From: Candidatus Aenigmatarchaeota archaeon
GTDB lineage: Archaea; Aenigmatarchaeota; Aenigmatarchaeia; DAOWOJ01
Length of the DNA: 7,769 bases
Direction of reading: 5' to 3'
Assembly (NCBI GenBank): GCA_030642125.1
Contig: DAOWOJ010000015.1
Span: 1-7,769 of the forward strand
Part shown: positions 1-4,813 of the stretch, in pieces
Layout of the letters: the number at the start of each line of letters is the position of its first letter
Numbering within the stretch: position 1 is the stretch's first letter
The notes under the pieces: model-generated
What the model saw: the letters and a program-made list of their open reading frames with translations, nothing else
What the model was told of the DNA's origin: nothing
The model's database searches: none
Made by a program: the position numbers and the translations under genes

Positions 1-531
1 ATGAGTTATGAAAAAAACGTTTCTGGAAAATCAGAATTGTATGTTAAAATTTGTATAATAGGACCTTTTAATTCTGGAAAATCTAGTATAGTCCACAAAC
101 TTGCTGAAGATATTTTATCTGATAAAAAATTCAATTCAACAATATCATTAGATTATAATTTAAAGCAACTAAGTACGATAGATTTGAATATTTTTGGAGA
201 AACTGGATGTAATATGTTTGATTTTATGAGTGATATTATATTAGAAGGACAAGGAGGATTAATGGTAGTTGTAGATTCTCTTTGCCCAGAAACATTTAAA
301 TCAGTAAAAAATTTCATGAATGAAATAATTAGTATAAAGAATATACCAACAGTAGTTTTAGCAAATAAACAAGATTTGAGTGGAGCTTTTTCGCCAGATA
401 CAATAAAAAAGAAGATGGAATTGTCAGACGAAATTCCTGTTATCGGTACAATTGCGAATAATGGAAAAAATTTGGAATTATCTCTGAGAAAATTATTAGA
501 CAAGATTGTAAACATAAAAAAATCTAATTAA
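1..531 (+). CDS. Small Ras-like GTPase, COG2229/MglA-like, degenerate switch II
   Basis: Predicted 176-residue cytoplasmic P-loop GTPase. Seen: a Walker A/G1 motif GPFNSGKS at residues 21-28, a G2-like segment around T47 followed by LDYN, a G3 region at 65-73 (FGETGCNMF), a hydrophobic strand ending in VVVDS (89-93) and a clear G4 motif NKQD at 122-125 that specifies guanine. The order and the LDY...LFG...FM...G...VDS pattern match the small archaeal/bacterial GTPases of COG2229 (related to MglA and SRP-receptor beta). In that family G3 normally reads GTPGQERF; here the catalytic Gln position is Cys70 and Pro is Thr68, so intrinsic hydrolysis may be weak. The G5 position reads TIAN instead of SAK. 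Role unknown; relatives act in polarity or membrane-associated regulation. The ATG is the first base of the window, so an upstream start cannot be excluded, but only 15 residues precede strand 1, which is normal. Confidence 0.85.
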   Translation: MSYEKNVSGKSELYVKICIIGPFNSGKSSIVHKLAEDILSDKKFNSTISLDYNLKQLSTIDLNIFGETGCNMFDFMSDIILEGQGGLMVVVDSLCPETFKSVKNFMNEIISIKNIPTVVLANKQDLSGAFSPDTIKKKMELSDEIPVIGTIANNGKNLELSLRKLLDKIVNIKKSN

Positions 532-535
532 TTGC

Positions 536-550
536 AATTTTTATCAATTT
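536..550 (+). terminator. Possible oligo-T termination region after the GTPase gene
   Basis: A T5 run (538-542) and a T3 run (548-550) follow the stop codon within 20 nt. Archaeal transcription often stops at such T-tracts without a hairpin. The region is AT-rich overall, so this is weak evidence. Confidence 0.3.
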
Positions 551-592
551 AATATAAATAATACTAATTAAATCATTTTTCTCATCAATAAG

Positions 593-604
593 TATAATAT
601 AAAT
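593..604 (+). promoter_or_regulatory. Possible TATA box upstream of the DUF457-type gene
   Basis: TATAATATAAAT resembles an archaeal TATA box, but its centre is only about 17 nt from the ATG at 616, too close for a transcript starting at or before that ATG. A second TATA-like stretch at 549-560 (TTAATATAAATA) would give a leader of roughly 35 nt without a ribosome binding site. Which one is used is unresolved. Confidence 0.25.
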
Positions 605-615
605 AAAAAATTAAC

Positions 616-1158
616 ATGCCAAATTTCAACAGGCATCTGGAATTTTCTGTGGCATGTTCTTTTTTTATTTTGATATTTATTTTTATTTTGTATTATTATG
701 GCATTATTCAAAATTTATTCTCAGCAATTTTTTTCGGTATATTTTTTTTCATATTTGGATCTATATTACCTGATATAGATTCTTCAAATAAAAAAAATTC
801 ATCAATTTCATTCAGGATTTTTAATGTATTCTTGTTAGGATTTTCGTTTAGTTTTTTAATTCAAAAATTTCATTTTTTGTTTTCACTGATTAATAGCATT
901 TTCTGTGTATTAATTTTCTCTTTTTTAATGAATTTAACAAAGCACAGGTTTGGGGTTATTCATTCAGTTGAGGCTGGGATAATATACGCTTTTTTGATAT
1001 ATATATTATGTTCCAAATTATTGATAATCGATTTATTCTTTATATCTTTATTTGCATTTATGGGGTTCTTATCACATCTTTTTTTGGATAAAAAAGAAGG
1101 AGGAGTAAAATTTAGTATGTTTTTGATTATAAAAGTTTTAAATTATTTATTTAAATAA
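616..1158 (+). CDS. YdjM/DUF457-type integral membrane protein (putative metal-dependent hydrolase)
   Basis: 180-residue, very hydrophobic protein with about four to five membrane segments (roughly 11-30, 34-51, 70-104, 119-132, 134-153). Seen: the conserved polar signatures of the YdjM/DUF457 family (membrane-bound metal-dependent hydrolases) set among membrane segments: His7 in the N-terminal MPNFNRH, G-S-I-L-P-D-I-D at 48-55, K-H-R at 109-111 followed by H116-S, and G-F-L-S-H-L-F-L-D at 150-158. The His and Asp residues are the presumed metal ligands; the substrate of this family is not established. The length suits a single-domain member. The start is supported by the family-typical MP...H beginning at residue 7. 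No ribosome binding site is seen. The 3' end overlaps the promoter of the HIT gene, 24 nt downstream. Family assignment is from motifs only. Confidence 0.75.
   Translation: MPNFNRHLEFSVACSFFILIFIFILYYYGIIQNLFSAIFFGIFFFIFGSILPDIDSSNKKNSSISFRIFNVFLLGFSFSFLIQKFHFLFSLINSIFCVLIFSFLMNLTKHRFGVIHSVEAGIIYAFLIYILCSKLLIIDLFFISLFAFMGFLSHLFLDKKEGGVKFSMFLIIKVLNYLFK
1149..1156 (+). promoter_or_regulatory. TATA box of the HIT gene (leaderless spacing)
   Basis: ATTTAAAT, centred 30.5 nt before the ATG at 1183 and overlapping the stop codon of the upstream gene. The same 8-mer sits at similar spacing before aIF1A and the Cys-rich gene. The spacing places transcription start at or next to the ATG, and no Shine-Dalgarno sequence is present. 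Confidence 0.55.
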
Positions 1159-1182
1159 ATAATTGCTGAGCTTTATAATTAT

Positions 1183-1599
1183 ATGAATTGTCCTTTTTGT
1201 AATATTTATAAAAAAAACATTGTTTTGGAACAAGGAAAAAATGTTTTCGTTATTTTTAGCAATCCGCGATTAATGCCAGGACATTTGTTGGTTATTCCAA
1301 AAAGACATGTTGAAAAGATTTCAGAATTAAATTCAGAGGAACAACAAGAATTATTGGACACTGTTGTAAAATTTCAAGAAAAAATTCTAGACAAGATTGC
1401 TGTTGGATGTGATATAAAGCAAAACTATAGACCTTTTCAAAAGAAAGGTGGTTTATCGATTAATCATCTTCATATTCACTTACTTCCGAGGAAACTGTTT
1501 GATGAACTTTATGAAAAATGTCAAAAATTTGAAACAAATATTTTTAAAGAATTAAAAACAGAAGAATTCGAAAAAATCTTTAAAATTCTTTCAGAATGA
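1183..1599 (+). CDS. HIT-family nucleotide-binding protein
   Basis: 138-residue histidine-triad protein, predicted to be a cytoplasmic nucleoside phosphate hydrolase or transferase acting on AMP-type conjugates. Seen: CPFC at residues 3-6 (probable zinc-site half), the strand with N27-P-R...M-P-G-H-L-L-V-I-P-K...H42 typical of the HIT core, and the triad H95-L-H97-I-H99 followed by LLPR; the last His is the usual active-site nucleophile. The loop before the triad, normally G-x-N-x-G-x-x-A-G-Q, is replaced by N-Y-R-P-F-Q-K-K-G-G-L-S-I-N (81-94), and the C-terminal tail has the DELYEKCQKFE segment. I recall this variant arrangement from HIT proteins of reduced archaea and Patescibacteria, but could not check it. 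The ATG is supported by the TATA box 30 nt upstream. The natural substrate cannot be predicted. Confidence 0.9.
   Translation: MNCPFCNIYKKNIVLEQGKNVFVIFSNPRLMPGHLLVIPKRHVEKISELNSEEQQELLDTVVKFQEKILDKIAVGCDIKQNYRPFQKKGGLSINHLHIHLLPRKLFDELYEKCQKFETNIFKELKTEEFEKIFKILSE
1571..1576 (-). terminator. Possible T-tract terminator for the 1600-1992 gene
   Basis: An A6 run on the + strand reads as T6 on the minus strand about 25 nt past the stop codon of the minus-strand gene. It lies inside the HIT coding region because the two genes have no space between them. Confidence 0.3.
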
Positions 1600-1992
1600 T
1601 TATTCTCCTCTAATTTTTTTCCATTCTTCGTCACTTAGTTCTGGTGTTATAGTCGCTTTTTTTTCATCTTTTTCACCATTTTTTTTTGTTAATATTTCAA
1701 CAAATGCATCTTTATATATTCTGTGACATGTTTCTATACGTTGACCAAATGTTGTTACTGCTCCTATATATTCTACATAATCATCTGTTACTTTTTTTCG
1801 TTCTTCTTTTATTCTAAGTTTTAAAAATTTCATTTTTTTTGGTGTTAATGTTCCTTCTCTAATAGAAAAATCTTCATTGAATTCTATTGCAAAAATCAAT
1901 GAATCAACAACAGGCTGATCCCATGTTCTACCATCCATTTTATTATTCTCCCACTCAAAATCCATATTTTCTCCTACTACATGATGTTTCAT
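1600..1992 (-). CDS. Hypothetical protein, charged, 130 residues, unrecognised
   Basis: I do not recognise the family. The protein is soluble in appearance, with no membrane segment or signal peptide. It has an acidic, Trp-containing N-terminal part (residues 8-40), a strongly basic stretch at about 51-67 (PKKMKFLKLRIKEERKK), a central region with T80-T-F-G-Q-R-I-E-T-C-H90, and a charged C-terminal tail ending SDEEWKKIRGE. It counts as a gene because the frame is open, isolated and convergent with HIT, fills the gap exactly (its stop codon starts at the base after the HIT stop) and has the best Shine-Dalgarno site in the window: GGAG 7 nt before the ATG at 1992. A second GGAG lies 5 nt before an in-frame ATG at 1965 (Met10), so a 121-residue form is also possible. 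No function is proposed. Confidence 0.75.
   Translation of the reverse strand: MKHHVVGENMDFEWENNKMDGRTWDQPVVDSLIFAIEFNEDFSIREGTLTPKKMKFLKLRIKEERKKVTDDYVEYIGAVTTFGQRIETCHRIYKDAFVEILTKKNGEKDEKKATITPELSDEEWKKIRGE
1614..1620 (+). terminator. Possible T-tract terminator for the HIT gene
   Basis: T7 run 14 nt past the HIT stop codon, located inside the 3' coding end of the opposing gene. It could act as a hairpin-less archaeal terminator. Confidence 0.35.
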
Positions 1993-1999
1993 TTTTCAA

Positions 2000-2003
2000 C
2001 TCC
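2000..2003 (-). promoter_or_regulatory. Shine-Dalgarno site of the 1600-1992 gene
   Basis: Minus-strand AAAGGAGTTG: GGAG separated by 7 nt from the ATG at 1992-1990. It supports this start, although an internal GGAG (plus-strand 1971-1974) precedes Met10 at 1965 with 5-nt spacing. Confidence 0.6.
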
Positions 2004-2036
2004 TTTATTTTAATATGTTAATTTATTCAATTTTAC

Positions 2037-2045
2037 ATAAATAAA
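2037..2045 (-). promoter_or_regulatory. Possible TATA box of the 1600-1992 gene
   Basis: Minus-strand TTTATTTAT centred about 49 nt before the ATG. With the usual 25-27 nt to the start site it would give a leader of about 22 nt that includes the GGAG ribosome site. AT-rich background limits confidence. Confidence 0.35.
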
Positions 2046-2133
2046 TTATTCTTTTATTAGCATTATTAATTCTATAATAATGCATCATAGATGATATCGA
2101 TTAGTAATTGATAATTTTCTATTGTATAAAAAT

Positions 2134-2141
2134 ATTTAAAT
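2134..2141 (+). promoter_or_regulatory. TATA box of the aIF1A-KH-Top6B operon
   Basis: ATTTAAAT, inside the longer palindrome ATATTTAAATAT, centred 27.5 nt before the ATG at 2165. The spacing predicts a leaderless transcript and supports that ATG over upstream in-frame starts such as 2108, which would lie ahead of the promoter. Confidence 0.6.
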
Positions 2142-2164
2142 ATAGTAAACTAAATAAAGATTAT

Positions 2165-2482
2165 ATGGAAGAAGAGCCTCTTAGAGTTAGAATACCAAGA
2201 CGTGGTGAAATTCTAGCAGTTGTAGAACAAGTTTTAGGATGCAATAAACTTAGAGTTAAATGCATGGATAATAAGATTAGACTATGCAGAATTCCAGGAA
2301 AGATGATAGGTAAATATAAAAGAAAATTATGGGTAAGAAAAGATAGTCTGATTTTGATTGAACCGTGGCAAGTTCAGTCAGACGAAAAGTGTGATATGAT
2401 ATATAAATATAACAGAACTCAATCAAATTGGTTGATTAAAAAAGGTATGTTGAAATTTGGGGATGACATTGAAAGTACTTGA
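2165..2482 (+). CDS. eif1a: Translation initiation factor aIF1A
   Basis: 105-residue S1/OB-fold initiation factor of the eIF1A/IF1 family, which binds the A-site region of the small ribosomal subunit and promotes mRNA scanning or start selection. Seen: P-R-R-G-E at 11-15, V-V-E-Q-V-L-G-C at 19-26, the very conserved R-V-K-C-M-D...R-L-C-R-I-P-G-K at 30-46, W-V-R-K-D at 56-60, P-W-Q-V-Q-S-D-E-K-C-D at 67-77 and Y-x-R-T-Q...W-L at 82-90. This is nearly the complete archaeal family pattern; length is normal. The reading frame is open from 2108, but family length, the acidic MEEEP start and a TATA box 27 nt upstream all select 2165. It heads an operon and overlaps the next gene by 20 nt. In many archaea a RIO-type kinase gene follows aIF1A; here it is absent. 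Confidence 0.95.
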   Translation: MEEEPLRVRIPRRGEILAVVEQVLGCNKLRVKCMDNKIRLCRIPGKMIGKYKRKLWVRKDSLILIEPWQVQSDEKCDMIYKYNRTQSNWLIKKGMLKFGDDIEST

Positions 2483-2933
2483 GATTAATGATGAACGAAA
2501 ATCAATTTTATTAAATTGTAAAAAAGACATAGAAAAAATTGGAAAATTGAAGATAGAAGTCAATCAAGATGTAGTTATTAATGGTGACCCATTACAGGAA
2601 ATAATCGTTGCAGATGTCGTAAATGCGATTTCGATAGGATTTTCTCCTGAAAGAGCATTTAATTTGTTTAGAGAATCTTTTGGTTTAGAAATAATTTCTT
2701 TGCCTGGTATGTTAGGAAACAAAAAATTAACAACAATAAAAGCAAGATTGATAGGTAGAAATGGAATAACAAGAAGAAAGATAGAATATTCAACAAAAAC
2801 ATTTGTTTCAATATATGAAAAAAACGTTAGTATAATTGGAGAATGGAAAAACATATATGTTGCCAAAGATGCAATAATGGCATTGATAAAAGGACGTTCA
2901 CATTCAATGGCATATAAGATATTAAATAAATGA
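2463..2933 (+). CDS. Pno1/Dim2-like KH-domain RNA-binding protein (rRNA processing)
   Basis: 156-residue archaeal relative of eukaryotic Pno1/Dim2, an RNA-binding factor that acts on the 3' end of small-subunit rRNA during maturation. Seen: the linker A-D-V-V-N-A-I-S-I-G-F-S-P-E-R-A at 50-65 (family hallmark of KxVxAIGRGFSPExA type) and a second KH domain with I-K-A-R-L-I-G-R-N-G at 92-101, whose GRNG is the RNA-binding GxxG loop, followed by R-R-K-I-E and V-S-I-I-G. The first KH domain (about 1-42) is short and lacks any GxxG loop; archaeal members usually have one. The ATG at 2463 lies inside the aIF1A gene, overlapping it by 20 nt, which suggests translational coupling. A TTG six bases upstream is a less likely start. 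It is followed 11 nt later by top6B. Confidence 0.88.
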   Translation: MTLKVLEINDERKSILLNCKKDIEKIGKLKIEVNQDVVINGDPLQEIIVADVVNAISIGFSPERAFNLFRESFGLEIISLPGMLGNKKLTTIKARLIGRNGITRRKIEYSTKTFVSIYEKNVSIIGEWKNIYVAKDAIMALIKGRSHSMAYKILNK

Positions 2934-2936
2934 ACA

Positions 2937-2941
2937 GTGAT
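2937..2941 (+). promoter_or_regulatory. Ribosome binding site deciding the top6B start
   Basis: GTGAT, complementary to the AUCAC of archaeal 16S rRNA 3' ends, 3 nt before the ATG at 2945. The same GTGAT-N3-ATG arrangement precedes GGGPS and ftsZ. It favours 2945 over the ATG at 2930, which overlaps the KH stop codon as ATGA. Confidence 0.55.
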
Positions 2942-2944
2942 ATT

Positions 2945-4468
2945 ATGGATGAAAATAACATTAGTGAAATTGCTATTAAAATGGCAAATGATAATAGGGA
3001 AATAAGCATATCAGAATTTTTTGAAAAAAATAGACATCTATTGGGATATGATTCAAAAACAAAGGCATTATTAACATGTGTGAAAGAAGCTATAGATAAT
3101 TCTTTAGATGCAACAATCGATTCAAAAATATTACCAGATATACACGTGAGATTAAAGAATATAAAAGATGATATATTTAATATTGCTGTAAAAGACAATG
3201 GACCTGGTATAGTTCAGAGTCATGTTCCAAGGATATTTGGAAAATTATTATATGGATCTAAATTTCATAGATTGAAACAAACACGTGGACAACAAGGAAT
3301 AGGAATTTCGGGTGTTGTATTATATTCTCAATTAACGACTGGTAAACCTACAAAAATACAAACTTCCATTGGTGATGGAAAAGTTCATGATTTTGAAATA
3401 ATGATAGATATAGTTAAAAATGAACCTGAGGTAATAAAACATACTGTTAAGGATGGCATGTGGCATGGAATAAGAGTCGAAACAAATGTTGTTGGTAGAT
3501 ATATAGGTGGTAAACAATCAGTCAAAGAGTTTTTGAAAGAAACATCGATAGCAAATCCATTCGCAAGAATTGTATTTAATGGTCCGAATGAAAAGAAAAT
3601 ATTTCCAAGAGTTATGGAAGAACTACCTAGTGAGGCAAAAGAAATAAATCCACATTTGCATGGGGTTGAATTGGGAATCTTTAAGAGGATGTTAAATAAT
3701 ACAGAAACAAATACTCTTTTAAATTTTTTAACTAAAGATTTTAGTAGGGTTGGTGCGCAAACTGCAAAAAAGATATGCAAAGCATCAAAATTAGATATAA
3801 AAAGCAATCCTAGAGAAATAAAAAATATTAAATCAGATAAATTATGGAATGTCATACAAAAAACGAAACTTATCAAGCCTTCGACATTATGTTTAAGTCC
3901 AATAGGTGAAGATGTATTATCAGAAAGTTTAAAAAAACAATTCAAACCAGAATTTTTAGCGTGTTTTACTAGACCGCCTGCTGTATACAGAGGAATTCCA
4001 TTTTTAGTAGAAGTGGCTATTGCATTCGGCGGAGAAATAAAAAATACAAATGTAATTAGATTTGCAAATAAAGTTCCTCTTTTATATCAAAGTGGGGATT
4101 GTGCTATTGTGAAAGCCATTTCTAGTATTGATTGGAGAAGATATAAATTAGAACAACCAAGTGGAAAAGGTGTTCCGAATGGACCAATAGTTATAGTAGT
4201 TCATATGTGTTCTATGTGGTCACCATTTACGTCAGAGTCGAAGAATGCTATCGCATCTTATCCAATGATAATAAAAGAGATTAGATTATCACTTCAAAAT
4301 TGCGCAAGAAAATTTAAAATATACACAACTAATAAAAGAAATGAATTCGAAGCAGAAAGGAGACAACAGAGAATGAAAAGGTATTTTCCAATAATAGCAG
4401 ATTCTATATCAACTTTAACGAATAATGAAAAACAGGAAATATTTCAAAAATTAGAAGAATTGATATAA
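2945..4468 (+). CDS. top6B: DNA topoisomerase VI subunit B (ATPase subunit)
   Basis: 507-residue (from 2945) type IIB topoisomerase ATPase subunit; with subunit A it forms an A2B2 enzyme that passes one DNA duplex through another and relaxes supercoils. Seen, in order: GHKL ATPase Bergerat motifs E48-A-I-D-N52-S-L-D-A (Mg/ATP site), D84-N-G-P-G88 and G115-Q-Q-G-I-G120 (ATP lid); a middle region around 235-325 matching the helix-two-turn-helix domain and S-P-I-G-E at 318-322; and a transducer domain with P-P-A-V-Y-R-G-I-P-F and S-P-F-T-S-E-S-K433-N-A-I-A, in which the Lys is the probable ATP-contacting switch lysine. Length is near the usual 500-530. The start is chosen by the GTGAT motif; using 2930 adds five residues. 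All key residues are present, so the protein should be active. No top6A gene follows, unlike in many archaea. Confidence 0.96.
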   Translation: MDENNISEIAIKMANDNREISISEFFEKNRHLLGYDSKTKALLTCVKEAIDNSLDATIDSKILPDIHVRLKNIKDDIFNIAVKDNGPGIVQSHVPRIFGKLLYGSKFHRLKQTRGQQGIGISGVVLYSQLTTGKPTKIQTSIGDGKVHDFEIMIDIVKNEPEVIKHTVKDGMWHGIRVETNVVGRYIGGKQSVKEFLKETSIANPFARIVFNGPNEKKIFPRVMEELPSEAKEINPHLHGVELGIFKRMLNNTETNTLLNFLTKDFSRVGAQTAKKICKASKLDIKSNPREIKNIKSDKLWNVIQKTKLIKPSTLCLSPIGEDVLSESLKKQFKPEFLACFTRPPAVYRGIPFLVEVAIAFGGEIKNTNVIRFANKVPLLYQSGDCAIVKAISSIDWRRYKLEQPSGKGVPNGPIVIVVHMCSMWSPFTSESKNAIASYPMIIKEIRLSLQNCARKFKIYTTNKRNEFEAERRQQRMKRYFPIIADSISTLTNNEKQEIFQKLEELI

Positions 4469-4475
4469 TTAAAAT

Positions 4476-4483
4476 ATTTAAAT
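4476..4483 (+). promoter_or_regulatory. TATA box of the Cys-rich protein/GGGPS unit
   Basis: ATTTAAAT within AATATTTAAAT, centred about 27 nt before the ATG at 4506, just after the top6B stop. Identical core and nearly identical spacing to the aIF1A promoter; predicts a leaderless transcript. Confidence 0.55.
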
Positions 4484-4505
4484 CAATTAATTATATAGTA
4501 TTGAT

Positions 4506-4799
4506 ATGAGAAAAGAATCGTTAATATTTATGTCTATAATGATGATTTTTATTTTTATTCCTACTTGTATTTCTTTAAAAGACGGTAGTAAGCAAGAACA
4601 ATTTAGATTTGTTGAAGTTGGTTGCAAAGACAGTTGTTACATTAGTTCTGGTATATGTATAGAAAGATGCTGGGAAGGATATAAAGAATGTTATTTTGAT
4701 TGTGAAAACGAATATTGTGAAAACAATTGTTATATTAATAATGTTCAATGTGTGTTACCTTGTGAAGCCAGTTTTGGATTGTGCAAAGAAAATTGTTAA
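4506..4799 (+). CDS. Small exported cysteine-rich protein with six CxxxC motifs
   Basis: 97-residue protein of no family I recognise. Seen: a short basic start (RKE), a hydrophobic segment at about 6-23 that looks like a signal peptide (or membrane anchor), then a mature part with 12 cysteines arranged only as CxxxC pairs: 40/44, 51/55, 62/66, 71/75, 82/86 and 93/97. Pairs repeat every 11 residues in two blocks of three, separated by a shorter 4-residue gap, so the spacing reads the same from either end (3-6-3-6-3-4-3-6-3-6-3). The last residue is Cys97. An 11-residue period equals three helical turns, so each block would place its cysteines on one face of a helix. This suggests a disulfide-stitched helical hairpin or a metal-thiolate site; both are inference. 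Cys21 lacks a convincing lipobox. A leaderless TATA box supports the ATG; GGGPS follows after 14 nt. Confidence 0.85.
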   Translation: MRKESLIFMSIMMIFIFIPTCISLKDGSKQEQFRFVEVGCKDSCYISSGICIERCWEGYKECYFDCENEYCENNCYINNVQCVLPCEASFGLCKENC

Positions 4800-4805
4800 A
4801 TTTAT

Positions 4806-4810
4806 GTGAT
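4806..4810 (+). promoter_or_regulatory. Ribosome binding site deciding the GGGPS start
   Basis: GTGAT 3 nt before the ATG at 4814, matching the motifs before top6B and ftsZ. It favours 4814 over an in-frame GTG at 4781 that lies inside the Cys-rich gene. Confidence 0.55.
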
Positions 4811-4813
4811 ATC

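Noticed and set aside
153..515. Minus-strand open frame opposite the GTPase gene
   Set aside because: The sense frame has clear GTPase motifs; the antisense one has none.
2084..2095. Short inverted repeat ATCAT-AG-ATGAT upstream of the aIF1A promoter
   Set aside because: Five-base arms in AT-rich DNA are expected by chance; no second copy supports an operator.
2108..2164. 19-residue N-terminal extension of aIF1A from an upstream in-frame start at 2108
   Set aside because: It precedes the TATA box at 2134-2141, is not part of the family, and ATG 2165 fits both family length and promoter spacing.
2930..2944. ATG overlapping the KH stop (ATGA) as top6B start
   Set aside because: Plausible by coupling, but the ATG at 2945 has the GTGAT-N3 motif shared with two other genes; only five residues differ.
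3385..3945. Long open frame on the minus strand opposite top6B (also 2564-2866, 2827-3198, 3332-3517)
   Set aside because: They mirror well-recognised sense genes, show no family motifs and reflect AT-rich codon complementarity.
4559..4571. Possible lipobox at Cys21 of the Cys-rich protein
   Set aside because: The preceding residues I-P-T do not fit the L-A/S-G/A-C consensus; Cys21 lies in the hydrophobic segment.
4781..4813. GTG start for GGGPS inside the Cys-rich gene
   Set aside because: The added residues do not match the family; ATG 4814 has a GTGAT site and gives normal length.
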